A stretch of DNA of 60,000 nt. It comes from Polytrichum commune. Taxonomy: Eukaryota; Streptophyta; Polytrichopsida; Polytrichales; Polytrichaceae. The notes beneath the pieces were generated by a model, which was not told the origin of the DNA, ran no database searches, and saw nothing but the letters and a program-made list of their open reading frames with translations. Each line of letters opens with the position of its first letter. Positions within the stretch are counted from its first letter, which is position 1. The stretch covers positions 29,452,001-29,512,000 of the forward strand of contig OX485804.1 in the NCBI GenBank assembly GCA_950295325.1, given 5' to 3'. The position numbers and the translations under genes are program-made. Shown here piece after piece: positions 47,681 through 58,963 of the stretch.

Positions 47681-48954
47681 AAATATTTTTGTGCCTTTGG
47701 TATGTCCGCAAAGCTTGGGCTGAGAATGCAGTCAAGAAAATCAATGTTGTTGCAGAACGCACCATTGTTCTTCAATTGCTTGGGGATGTTATGTACGGTA
47801 ACGGGTGCGGCGTTGATGATGACCCTCTTGATTGGGCGCTCATGTAGCTCGATATGATTGCCAACTTGCATCCAAAGGCGACCACATTTATGAAGTACAT
47901 CAAGGATGTATGGAGGCCCAGAACATCAATGTGGTGTGTTGGGGCCCGACGAATATCCCATGCATGTCAAAACACAAATGCGGCCATTGAATCCTATCAC
48001 TCCAACCTGAAAAGCATTCTACAGTCAACAAAAAAAATGTTTGTGGGTAGACGAATGGATTGGCTGATTTATCATCTGACGGGTGATGTTCTAACACACT
48101 ACTGGTACACTATTCAATGCAAAACATTTGGATTTGTGAGCAACAGGAAATAATATTTCATTGTTGTATCTGCAATTATAAGGGCTAACGAAATACCTGA
48201 TACAAACGTCTTAATCTGCACGGATGAGGGCGTTGCATCTGCGAACAACAGGCCAAAAGTTTGGACCATCCATGCGCCAAACTTCGAATGGGCACAATGC
48301 AATTTCCCAGTCGCAAAGGAAGGTATGATATACAAACACTTTATAAAAGTATTCAAGATGCTCCACCCCAACGTCGATGATGGTATCATGGTTCTTGAAG
48401 CAGGTACAAAACACGGTGTGGACCGTGCAACTCCAATGTCTCAATCCTTCACGAACTTGTCCCAACACTCTACTCACATCCATACTGCCTTGGACACTGC
48501 TACAACCGCCAATGTTGACGATGTTCTGCAGGACACAAATATCCCTGTGGGTAGCTCAGTTGTACAAAAAACATGTGGCCCTACAGGTACAATCCCAACG
48601 TCACAGGACCAGCTTTGCAGGTTATTGCCAATTGTAGTTGGTGAGGCCTCCAACACTGTAATTCCTCCCCAAACCAATTCTCCTCAAACTGCAACTGCCA
48701 CAACATCAGATCACATATACAAATCTCTAGCCAAAAAGGCTGCAGAATATCCTATTTTGCAAGATTACTTGCTTGCAGATTTAAAGTTCATCAGAGGAAA
48801 GCGGGAACAACTAATATCACGTGGCATCGCTACAATGCAAGTCAATCCCACAAGTTTTTCTTTTCCGAAAAGAACTAGGGATAATTCTTGGAAGCGACAC
48901 CGCAATTTTTTGGAATCCCCATTGGCTAGGAAAAAAAAATCCAAGAACTCCTAA
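47680..48954 (+). pseudogene. Mutator-like (MULE) transposase C-terminal part with degenerate SWIM finger
   Basis: It reads CLWYVRKAWAENAVKK ... NTNAAIESYHSNLKSILQ ... KMFVGRRMDWLIYHLTGDVL, the conserved C-terminal stretch of plant MULE transposases. Stops at 47845 (TAG) and 48151 (TAA) break it. The SWIM zinc finger at about 48298-48339 is damaged: CxC is now C-N-F and the CxH half is Y-K-H. The last part (48325-48954) is an open frame of 209 codons ending in a basic tail KRTRDNSWKRHRN. Together with the opposite-strand Ulp1-like gene to the right this looks like an Ulp1-carrying MULE. Confidence 0.72.
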
Positions 48955-49393
48955 TATGGGTGCTGCAAATTACATATGTGTCTTTGAGAAATTCAAAAGG
49001 CAATCTATTGCATGTACTGTTTAAATTACCCTCGTCATTTGTCGATGTCATCCACTTGTTACATCCTCGTGTGCATATTTATGTCCATATGCCCTTCCAA
49101 TATCCGTATAGGAACTCTGAGGCCTAAATCCTAAAAACAACATGTTGTAGAACAACTGTTATACGTTGCTGAAGAACATTTCAAATATCGATACACATTG
49201 AAAAATAAAACTTATAAAATAATAATAACTATCTAAATATTGAGGCATATTGAATAACATAATACTTATAACTTGCAAGGACAATTGAGATATAAAGGCA
49301 TAATGAAGAACATAAGACTTACACTTTGAAGAACAAAGCCTTAAGGTTATCAAAGCTTCAGGTTGTCTAGTATGTAATGTTTTTAATTATATC

Positions 49394-51886
49394 CTATCTT
49401 GAAATGAAAGTTGGTCTATGCCTTATTACCTCATTCAATTTATTGGGTCTATGTCTCAACGCCTTTGAAAATTCCAAAATATTCTTCAACATATAATAAC
49501 CGCAAACCCAATTCAAATTTTGTTGGGGTACTCGTGCTTGTATCCACGAGTGCGGAGACTGTGCCTCAACCCACATCTCAGAATCATCATTGTATCATTT
49601 CCTTGCACACCACAATTTTGCGAGGTGAACACGTTTTTTCGGGTCTGCGTTGAGCCCAACAGTGACTATTGAATCAAAGTGGAAATATCCATAGTCCCTT
49701 AACACGTAAACGCTCCAATGTTTCCCACAAGAAAAAAAACTATAAGTGTTGTGATGTCTAAGTCCGACAGCTCGCTGTACTTGTTGTGTATAAAATTTAC
49801 AAAAACCTCTAAACCATCCCTCCCCGCGCTTTTCCACGCTCTGCATTAAAATGGTAGAAATATATGGCAACGTCATGTGACACTTAATTTTCTCTAACTG
49901 TGGATCAACCACACCCTTACCCATTCCAACATAAAAGAAGATAACTTCCCGTATCTGTGAACCAATGGAAGTATAACTATCTTCCATTGGAGACACACAT
50001 TCTCGCTACGATACAAAAAAAAATGCGTGACAACATTTTTCCACCTGCGTCAACGACGATAGTATCGACTAGTTCTTCAAGTCTACATAATAATAATAAA
50101 ATACAAATTTAAGTTAGTCAACTACAACAAATCTTACATGCAATAAACTTCAAAGTTCATATTCTGCAGTATAAATAGAAAATTGAAGAACTCGTCTGCC
50201 ATCTGACTTGTATGTGGTTTCTCCAACACATCGTTCAATGTTGGATCCTTCTTTATCGCACGTTGTACCGTATTCCAAGCCATCTTTAGATGTTGCTCTA
50301 TGATATCTGATACTAAAGAGGAAGTTGAAGGCTCTGATTCTAGATCACTAGATATAGTGACAACTGCACCCTGTTTTACATCATCTTTTGTTGGTTCCAT
50401 ACAATATTCGATGTTTGTGTCCTTCATATCCTTCACCTGATTGTAAAGAACATCTTCCGTATTTTTCATACAATCACTTTGAGTCCTGCAAAAGCATGAC
50501 CCAACTTACATAATTTAATGTAAAATAGACAAATTGCATGGATTGATAAATGAAATTGAATGAAATGAACTGAAAATAATACAGGGATTGTTACGAACAT
50601 TTCTGGAATGGCCTCAAGTTCTCTTGTCAATTGCATGATGATTAAATCTTGCGTTCCTAAACCATCAACTACGTCAAGCTGTATTTGGAAAGGCAAGGGC
50701 ACCGCTTCAATGTTGTCAAGGCCAAGGGCCTAACTAATATCGTCTTCAAAAGGATTGAACATTGCATCTGCATCTATGCATTTGTAAAGAATTGCCCTTA
50801 CAGAGCTTACGTCCGCTGCGATATCATCTATTGGATCCTCCAACTCCATGGCCGTATACATCAGCCGTAATTGGGTTGACCTTAATGCTTTTAGACTCTC
50901 TATGAATTATTGTTTACGTTGATAAACGTACTTGCACTTCTTTTGCAAATCCCCCAACAGAACAAAGCCAATGTCAATGTCTTCACGGAAAATTAACTTG
51001 AAACACATAACATGTATGACAAACAAAAATAACATCAGTGATTGCATTGATAGTTGAACAAATACGTTAAAGAACTATAATATAATTTCAATATAGTAGA
51101 TTATTTACCTCTTCACATTTCTCTTGTCTTTGGGTGGACAACTCCTCGGTGTACCACATATCCACAAGTTCAGCTGTGTGTTACATGCGCAACATGTCTG
51201 TAATGGCCCTGTGCGCTAATTTGCCAAGAAACGATTGGATCTTATCCATTACAACTTGTCGTTTGGATGGCTCGCAGCCTACCAACGCGAGAACGTCATT
51301 GCGAAAAGTGGTAAATATTTCTGCAGCATCAGATATGCATGAAAAATATAAATTTCCTACTAATGGTAAGTTTTGCACAACATTCGTTAAGGACCGGAGC
51401 AGTCTTGTGATTGTGCAAGTTCAAAAAGAGATTGCACACTTAAACCCGTGATTGGATGGGCGAGCGGGTGCTTGTGACCTTCAAACGTCCGCATCAAATA
51501 CAAAATAGCTCTTAGAATATGAGGGCATTCGTTATCTAATGAGAGTGCATCAATCACTATATTTGTTAATTTGAGACTTTCTCTTGTCTCAAATTAATAT
51601 ATAGACCACAACAACATGGTCTAATGTTTGGGTCGTCCTACCTAAACCATCTTGATATGAGTTCTTAATTGGATTCTTGATATGAACACCCGTTTCAAAG
51701 TATTTGCATCTTTCAACATTCTCCAATATCTGTGTGATTTTATCCATGTTCTTATATTTGTAATTGTCTCAAAATGCCAAAAAAATCCCAAATTAACGAA
51801 TATAGTGATATCAATATTTACCGTCTGCAAAAGCGCATTGGACATCTCCGCCCATTCTTGCTCGGTGTGCTCCAAAGGATCGGAAG
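49394..51886 (-). pseudogene. Ulp1-like (C48) cysteine protease gene of the MULE, 3' part
   Basis: Minus strand. The frame 49595-49996 has CGKHWSVYVLRDYGYFHFDS: the catalytic His (codon 49718-49720) in the family HW motif and the Asp (49673-49675). The frame 49394-49576 has VPQQNLNWVCGYYMLKNI with the nucleophile Cys at 49502-49504, as in Q..N..D/xCG of Ulp1 proteases. The two frames are not continuous, so a short intron or a shift separates them. Upstream pieces at 50134-50469 (acidic, Ser-rich linker) and 51642-51886 belong to the same strand. C48 domains of this kind are carried by many plant MULEs. All three catalytic residues are kept, but the gene is interrupted by a solo LTR at 51887 and by stops. 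Confidence 0.65.
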
Positions 51887-52722
51887 TGTCGCAACCCTTG
51901 TTAGTCCCCTTAAAATTTTTGCCAATTTCCATTTCTAGCAAAGGTTACGAGTGCTAACCCTTTGCATACCGCCATGCTAATGGTTAGCTCCTCCTACCCC
52001 GGACCTTATAGTTCATAGGAGGGGAACCAACCCTCCTACTTTGCTTTCAGGACTCACCTCTTAATGGGTAACTCATTCCTAGATGTGGACTTCCATCAAT
52101 GAAAGTCCAATCCCATGTTGATCATCGCGTTGCCGGAGCAACACTACAACAACCCGAACCATACTAGGCAACTATGGCCTCACAATGGGCCAAAGCCCGT
52201 GGAGGCCGTGCCGTTCAGCCTCGGGTGGGTGAGGCCACACCACCTCACCCATATAAGCCTCTAGGACTTTTCGCGGGGCCCCTATCCCACTGTCAAGAGA
52301 CCTTTTGTCTCTCTCCCAAGAGTTGGGGCCAAGTAGACATTTTCCCTTAGCTGTTGGGCCTAGAAGCCCTCAGCAGCTTCAAACCATCATAACTTCCTTG
52401 TATGATGTCTGATGCTAACAAGCAACCAATCTATCTTCATCTACACTTCACGTAGATGCCGATGGACTCCTCACTTGCCTCATTCGGCCAAGTATTGAGG
52501 AAGTTAGGCTTGTTCAAACCTTGGCAGTCTCGGGAACCATCATGTTACCCTCATGCCTCCTAGTCTCCGTGGGTGGGAGGCGTTCCCAACGCTCGGGGCC
52601 CTCACCCACACTAAGATGATTTGGGCCCTCTCACCAACGGCGCCACAAGTACCGGGTGTCACTCCGGGGTCCCCCTTGTGCCTATGGTGTTTCGGGCACT
52701 TCTCATGGAGAGGTGCGCGACA
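51887..52722 (+). mobile_element. Solo LTR 1 (836 bp) with 5-bp target duplication
   Basis: It starts TGTCGCAACCC and ends GTGCGCGACA, i.e. TG...CA with a 6-bp inverted end TGTCGC/GCGACA. The exact duplication GGAAG stands at 51882-51886 and 52723-52727. The body matches solo LTR 2 in inverted orientation (AGACATCATA/CATCATAACTTCC, CATCTACGTG..., GAGTGACACCCGG). There is no internal region and no partner LTR in the same orientation, so it arose by LTR-LTR recombination. It is GC-richer than the surroundings. The MULE Ulp1 gene continues on both sides. Confidence 0.9.
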
Positions 52723-52729
52723 GGAAGTG

Positions 52730-54061
52730 TACTTTCTTAGAGGTCATTTTTTGAATATCTGGAACAATGGCGACCAACTCCACTTCAATGCCTCTTGACC
52801 TGCTTTCTTGGCCAAATCAAATTTTCTGAGCTCGTTTTCTACATGATTTCGGCGGAAATCCTCAAAACTTGGAGTTGCGGCCGCAACCTTTGCCTCATAC
52901 TCCCTGTGTGCTATCCGATAATGAAGGGCATGACATGGGCCTTTATCTTCTCTATGAGCTCATCGCGTGCAATTGAATGCCCTATGTTATGCAAATGTTG
53001 GAACATTACATATAGGTCAGTGAAGAACGTACATTCGTCTATTGAAGATTGGTGAATATTATGTTAAAGAACAAACATCAAAAGATATGAAATATATATA
53101 AAGACAATTGAAATATGAAACCAATTAAACAAGAAATTGAGCAACCAACCTACCAACCAATAGAGCAACCAACATTAAATAAATAGGTAGCAATGTAGGT
53201 TGAAGAACATACTTGTATGTTGCCATACAAATACCACTGTCCAAACGCGTTACCTATATGTTGGCCAATTGTCCCATCCTCCAACTATTGGTGAAGGTAT
53301 TGTATACAAACGTCTGGATTGTCAACAAGCTCCTTCGGCACTCACTTATCACATGTCTTAATAATGAGAATGTATAACCCATTGATATCCACTTGAGGTG
53401 GAGGAACTTCAATGTCCCTTGCCTGATCAAAAAATTGTGTGGCATTGCTCCAAGCTTGTTCTTCAACTTCTTTGCGTGACAAGGTGGAAGAAAGAGGTTG
53501 AAGAACACGAACGTGGTTTACCACACGAAACTCAGCCTCCGCAGTGGATGGAATAAATATAGGTGCATTCGAAGAACGCTCCTTAATGCTAAAACGAGCT
53601 TCACTATGCGAACTGAATGGAGCAACATCTTCCACGCATGACACATGTTTGGATTGAGGAGGCCGAGTGACCTTCATCTTACGCCGAGAGGGTGGAGGTG
53701 ACATTGAAAATTTGGGTGCATCCCTCGTCACCAAGGCGCGTGGCAACAAAACCTTGTTCTTCGACGGTGGACAAAGGTGCACTGGAGGACATGTTGTGTC
53801 CTTCAATTTTTGGAACCATTTTTTCCGAGGTGGTTCATGTTCTGCATGATTCATTAGCAGGGTACGCTTCCTAAAAGGTTGAACATCTAGGTCAAGAGGG
53901 GGTGGTAAATCCTTGTGCAATGCAACACTTGAATGTGGGGGAGAAGAAACCTTGCCATACTTGGTAGCAATCCGTGATTTCTCACTATACTCACTGGGTT
54001 CCCAAGTTTGATACATCTTGAGAGGTTTATCTCCTTTATACACCTTGCAGAGGTTAAACAT
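52730..54061 (-). pseudogene. 5' part of the Ulp1-type MULE gene, with a 239-codon proline/lysine-rich ORF
   Basis: The intact frame 53342-54061 begins MFNLCKVYKGDKPLKMYQTW and is rich in Pro, Lys and Ser (RPPQSK, MSPPPSRRKMK), a disordered basic linker. Further exons of the same strand read ECTFFTDLYVMFQHLHNIGH and YEAKVAAATPSFEDFRRNHV at about 52800-53040 and then hit a stop before solo LTR 1. No catalytic motif here; the protease half lies at 49394-49996. MULE-borne Ulp1 genes usually carry long disordered N-terminal halves, so this fits. Confidence 0.5.
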
Positions 54062-54190
54062 CCTATGATAAGAGACTGTGTTCTTATCCTTATGCGATGC
54101 TTTATAGAAAATGATACCTATTGTTCGCCATTTTAACCTTTGACTGGGATTACCAATACGCTTCTAGTACAATATGCTCGTATTCACCTT

Positions 54191-55128
54191 TGTCGCGTAC
54201 CTCTCCATGAGGAGTGCCCGCAACACCATGGGCACAAGGGGGACCCCGGAGTGACACCCGGGACTTGTGGCGCCATTGGTGAGAGGGCCCAAGAACTCTT
54301 GGTGTGGGTGAGGGCCCTAGGCGTTGAGAACGCCTCTCACCCACGGGGACTAAGAGTCATGAGGGTAAGGCCATAAGTTATGAGTAGCTTATGGCGGTGG
54401 AATTCTAGAATGCTAAGGAACACCTCAATCGGAGGTGCTAGCTAGGAGATATGGCCATTTGAGTGGGGCACTGTCCCGGGACAGCACCCTGGGACAGCAG
54501 TGACCTGGGAGTGGTGCCCGGGACTGCCAAGGTTTGGAGAGCCATAACTTCCTCAATACTTGCCCGAATGGGGCAAGTGAGGAGTCCATCGGCATCTACG
54601 CAAAGAGTAGATGACGATAGAGTGGTCGCTTAATAGCATCAGACATCATATGTAGAAGTTATGGTCGTCTGAAGCTGCTGGGGGGGTTCTAGCCCCAGCC
54701 GCTAAGGGAAAATGTCCACTTGGCCCCAACCCTTGTAGAGAGACAAAAGGATACTTGATGGTGGGGTAGGGGCCCCGCCCAAAGTCCTAGAGGCTTATAT
54801 GGGTGAGGCGGCTTAGCCGACCGACCCCCCCGGAGCATACTTGGCAATGTGCTCCGGGTAGTTGTAGTGTTGTTTTGGCAACACGATGATCAACTCAAGA
54901 GTGGACTTCCATGGATGGAAGTCCACCTTAGCCATTGGCTACCTACTAAGGGGAGAGTCCCGAATGCATGTGTAGGAGGGTTTGGTGACCTAGCCATGAG
55001 CTTGAAGGTCCGCGGTTTTGGGAGCTAACCATGCATGTGCGTGGGATGTGCAGGTTAGCGCTCGTGGCACTTGCTAGGTTGGAAAGGCGGTCAAGCTAAG
55101 TGAAGGAAAACTAGCAAGGGTTGCGACA
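54191..55128 (-). mobile_element. Solo LTR 2 (938 bp), opposite orientation, with 5-bp target duplication
   Basis: The plus strand starts TGTCGCGTAC and ends GGTTGCGACA, so the LTR reads on the minus strand as TGTCGCAACCCTTGCTAG. The exact duplication ACCTT stands at 54186-54190 and 55129-55133. It is the same family as solo LTR 1 and longer by insertions such as around 54400-54530. On the minus strand a frame runs across the empty site from about 55170, so it too inserted into MULE coding DNA. Confidence 0.9.
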
Positions 55129-55221
55129 ACCTTGTTCAAACAACACTGCACAATCCTTCCGATTTTGCTTCATAGTACATCGATAGACCCTGGATTTTCC
55201 ATCATCCCCTACGAGAACCTG

Positions 55222-55235
55222 CCCCCCCCCCCCCC
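55222..55235 (+). repeat. 14-base C homopolymer
   Basis: A run of 14 C at 55222-55235, the longest homopolymer of C in the window. Its true length may be unreliable in any assembly. Confidence 0.9.
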
Positions 55236-55454
55236 AACACACAATGGCATCAACTCAATAGCATTTCCTAATGGACCAAAAGGAGGAAATTTTAAGTGGA
55301 ATTTAAAGAATGAATATTTGCAGTGTAGAACATTGCAGAACGTGACACACATGATATTAAGATATTGAAAAAAAATATCAAGTGCAGAACTCTGAAGGAC
55401 ACCAAAAATTCAAAGAAGAATCAAATATTTAGAGAAAAGTGGAGGACACAAGAA

Positions 55455-55880
55455 CTAACCCCATCTTGTCAAGCCGCTCTTGCCGTGGATGCACAAATCA
55501 ACAAACTTTCGCCTACCCAACCAGGAGATCATTCGATCATCCTCCAAGACATGCAAGTTCGCACGTAGAGCCTCAAGTACAAGAGTAGTCGTCGTCCAAG
55601 GAAGTGTCACCAAATAATCGGTTAGTTGTTCGATTTGGAAGCCCTCCATCGAACCTTGCAAATTCCAAATGTTTTGTCCAAGTGCTTTGAGGATTTGGAA
55701 TTTGCAAGGCTGGATGGGGGGCTTCCAAATGCTCCCTGTTCTCTGATATGTCAAGCGTAGAACAAGAAAACAGTCAGGATTGCCAAAAATTGCAAGCTGC
55801 CATTGAATAAAATACGACAATCGAAAAGTTCTTAACAATGCTCTGCAAGTATTCTTAACAATGCCATTGAAGAATCCCAA
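55455..55880 (-). CDS. Unrecognised ORF, 141 aa
   Basis: An open frame with hydrophobic and Trp-rich stretches (LSYFIQWQLAIFGNPDCF; LTDYLVTLPWTTTTLVLEAL; MISWLGRRKFVDLCIHGK). I do not recognise it. The plus-strand GGATTTGGAATTTGCAAGG motif near 55690 is an inverted partner of CCTTGCAAATTCCAAA at 55660, so a small hairpin lies inside. It sits between the MULE and the host-gene fragments, on their strand, so it may be another captured piece. Confidence 0.25.
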   Translation of the reverse strand: MGFFNGIVKNTCRALLRTFRLSYFIQWQLAIFGNPDCFLVLRLTYQRTGSIWKPPIQPCKFQILKALGQNIWNLQGSMEGFQIEQLTDYLVTLPWTTTTLVLEALRANLHVLEDDRMISWLGRRKFVDLCIHGKSGLTRWG

Positions 55881-56828
55881 GCTTCAGTTCTTGGCAATGT
55901 TTTCAGTCCCAACTTCATAACCAGCTGCGACCAGAAATTGGGTTAAGAAGAATAGAGAATAATTCTACAACACACGTTTCAATTTGTCGATCCACATCCA
56001 TCTCCAAGATTTTTCACAGCATCATCAAAACAGAGCCAAATAGACATTGATACCAGTGCTCTTTATATTTCACGTGGTAGCGCTTCTGTAAGATTCAATT
56101 GTTTAACTACATGGAATAGCGTATCTAACAGAACATTGCAAAATTCTCGCCAGTACTTTGGAAGGCAATTGGTAGAATGGAAAGAAAAGTTGTAACGTAC
56201 GTCCAAAAATTCCACACGTTCAAACATATTTATCTGAATACTTAATTATGACAGAAACTTAACTATGCTTGCCATTCTCGAGATGGCATAATTTGAAGAC
56301 GATTTTCGACCTTAAAAAACACCTAAAGATTGTTTAAACAACCTGGAGGGAGACCTCTTCGCCATACTTCGGGCATTCGACACACTTCGCAAGCATCGGT
56401 GCTGATGAGTACAATCATCAGCTCAGAAGAGACAAAAATTAGGTCCTCCTTTGAGGCATGTCATCTCTCGAATTCACCTAAGACATAATTCCGTGACTCG
56501 CATTCGAATTGGATTATTTTTCCCTTAAACAAGATCATCCAGTCGACTCTTCTGCCATAGACTCAACTTTGACAAGACTAACCATTGAAGACAATAAGAT
56601 AGATGTTAGCCGACAGAACCTCAGACCCCAAGTTCACATGCACATCGTCATTTTCTTCTCCATCGCCGATCTACCAAGCCAAGCTCACTCAGTCTTCTCC
56701 TTCTTCTTCGCAACACCTGACCTAAAGAGCCTCAAGATCAATAAACCTATGCAATTTAAAAAATCCTTGCAAGTGAATACCTTGTATTTCTTAAGGAGAG
56801 ACCTGCACTTGGTGCAAAGGGGGAAGAT

Positions 56829-56990
56829 GTTACGCAGAGGTTCGTGTGCTGTCAAAGCGATGTCCTTCACATGTCTTATTGTGCCCTTCTGACTTGTTCT
56901 TCGGCTCGCGAGGGTGAATCCCCTTGAAGACACAGAAACGGCGAAACTCCTGAAGTGGGTCCAAATCGGACACTTTTAGCTCTGCACACA
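56829..56990 (-). pseudogene. PES: Pescadillo (PES/NOP7) fragment, frameshifted
   Basis: Pescadillo acts in the PeBoW complex in 60S ribosome maturation. One frame (56872-56976) reads DPLQEFRRFCVFKGIHPREP and then KSEGHNKT. The homology then passes to another frame from 56873 down: RHVKDIALTAHEPLRNIF. Both stretches match the conserved N-terminal FRRLCILKG.PREP and KDIAFLAHEPLL region of the family, so a frameshift lies at about 56872. No other part of the gene is near. It is a captured or duplicated fragment, not a gene. Confidence 0.75.
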
Positions 56991-57323
56991 CGTCTTGTGC
57001 GATTAGTATGAGATAATTTAGCAAATCCAAATTGAGATTTGCAGTGAGGGTAAATTGTGCAGAACAAAAGAGCTTTAGCATAAACAGTAGATTGTTGAGT
57101 CTGAGAGAGCTAAGATTCTAGTAGGTGCATAGCAACAGAATTGTAAGAACATGCAAGGCGAAGAAACACCAATTGCTACAAAAAGGTTGCCAAAGGCTTG
57201 CAACTCCAACATACTCAGGAGTTGCAGAACAATACACCAATTTTTCCCGAGCCTGATCAGCGTCCAGGCACGAAAGTAGAAAAGCACAGAACAAAACTTT
57301 GAACGAAACACTTGTGGTGAACG

Positions 57324-57601
57324 AAAATTTGAGTACATTTCAGCGATAAAAGTGGGCTGCCGGCAAAAATCCACTAGAGCATCCATTGCCACCTCTTGTT
57401 GCTGGTATATGGCCACATACTTACCTGATGCAAGTCGGATCAGGACAAAGGAGAAAAATGCCTCCAGCTGAAGCTTCACAGCACTTCGAAGATGGTGGTA
57501 AAAGTTTAGAACAATTCCACAGACCATTCATAGGACTAATGGATTATGTGAAAGCCCCATCAGCATTTCCAGTGTCTCTGGATTCCGAATCAGTTCCTTT
57601 C
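57324..57601 (-). pseudogene. GNOM: GNOM-type ARF-GEF fragment with an in-frame stop
   Basis: Large ARF guanine-nucleotide exchange factors of endomembrane traffic contain a conserved stretch upstream of the Sec7 domain. Here it reads LIRNPETLEMLMGLSHNPLV, then MVCGIVLNFYHHLRSAVKLQ, LEAFFSFVLIRL and YQQQEVAMDALVDFCRQPTF to EMYSNF. The left edge begins after a splice-acceptor-like CATATACAG at 57602. A TGA at 57528-57530 interrupts the frame just before MVCGIV. After EMYSNF the family sequence (DCDITCSN) is absent, so the fragment is truncated. No Sec7 domain is present. Dead fragment. Confidence 0.82.
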
Positions 57602-58070
57602 CTGTATATGCAGTCGACGCAGAACACGTTACGATTTGATTACGTAATGGGCAGAATCTGAAGCAACATGGAAGGAGTAATGTCCCTAAAGGAGTAACTG
57701 TGGGCGACAAGTTTCAAACTCTACACCTATCCGAACATAAACTACCTCAAATGATTGAACGCTCAAAAGTGTTGCCCAAGGGCTTGAGCTCAGAGGTTGT
57801 CGAGAACAGGGGCTGTAACCAGAAAGTGTACTTAATGGAATCCATATCCATTTTGACAACAAGCCACTACATAGTTCAGCGACAATTCTGAACGAATCTC
57901 TTGCACGAGGTTGAAGAAAGAAGACTCACATCCTGAAAATCATCTCGATTGAAGAACAATACTAGATAGGCGATGATCATTTGCACACTGGCTTGCTTAG
58001 AAGCGATGATCTCCAATTCCTACACATGAGCACGGTGAAATTGTCAAACAGCCTCCTGCACTGCTATACA

Positions 58071-58095
58071 CACAAGCAAACAAACAAACAAACAA
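58071..58095 (+). repeat. (AAAC)n microsatellite
   Basis: Run of AAAC/CAAA repeats between the ARF-GEF fragment and the gypsy fragment. Confidence 0.8.
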
Positions 58096-58243
58096 CCGCA
58101 ACAAGCTCTTGTCTCCTATCTCTCCACATCTATTGTGGTGACCGCCAACACTTCTCCCTCGGAGGACGGAATAATTGGCCTCCGCAGTGTTGTTACTTTG
58201 CGAAACATAATCAACAACATACTCCCAGCCAGAGTCATCCTTC

Positions 58244-58638
58244 TAAGTAAGAACTGCTCCTAAACCCAATGAACTCCAGTCTGTATGCAACTAGAAAGAT
58301 TTGGAGACATCAGGACGTCTAAGCACTGGAACCACACCCAATCTCTGCTTCAATGTTTCGAATGTCTGTTGCTACTCACAACTCCAAGTCCAAGTTTGGT
58401 CCTTGCTCGTGAAAATGGTGAGAGGTTTGGCGATCAAGCTAAAGTTCTTGACGAATCGACAATGATAATTCGCCAAGCCCAAGAAAGAACGAGGTCTTGG
58501 CACATCAACTGGTGCCGGGATCTTTTGTAAAGCGTCCACCTTAGATTGTTGCACTCCAAGACCTCTTGGGATAATTATATGACCTAGATATGCTAGTCGG
58601 TCATGGAAAAACTTGCACTTGCCATGGTACAAGCGCAA
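58244..58638 (-). pseudogene. Gypsy reverse transcriptase/RNase H fragment
   Basis: It reads KCKFFHDRLAYLGHIIIPRG, RPRSFLGLANYHCRFVKNFS and SKDQTWTW, the stretch between the reverse transcriptase thumb and RNase H of Ty3/gypsy elements, where YLGH, SFLGL and YR/CRF are diagnostic. It then continues past a stop (near 58290) into LHTDWSSLGLGAVLT, the first RNase H strand. No other domain is attached; a 5'- and 3'-truncated dead fragment. Confidence 0.85.
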
Positions 58639-58963
58639 TCCCCACTATCTTATTACCAACCATAGCAACAATAAATCAAACTACCTAAGAACTTGATAGC
58701 AATACTAAGTGAAATGGTAACAACTTAGCTTCCAGACATTTCCACCTACGAAGCTTTCAACTTCTATGTTCTAACAATGCCGAAACCCTAACCATGCTTA
58801 CTAATCGTAACAATACATAGCAAGCATGCAATTTGTTGTTGTTGTTGAACCTCCAAACCTTGGAAATTGATGATATATTGCACAAAATTTTGGCTCAATA
58901 ATAGAAGTGCACCTCATTAAGCGTCGATCGATGCTCAGGCTAGGTACGTGATCTCTTCGAGTA

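Noticed and set aside
52553-52798. Plus-strand ORF starting MPPSLRGWEAFP
   Set aside because: It lies mostly inside solo LTR 1 and ends just beyond it, with no known motif.
51887-55128. Long terminal inverted repeats of a single large DNA transposon
   Set aside because: Each arm has its own TG...CA ends and its own exact 5-bp duplication (GGAAG, ACCTT), so they are two solo LTRs.
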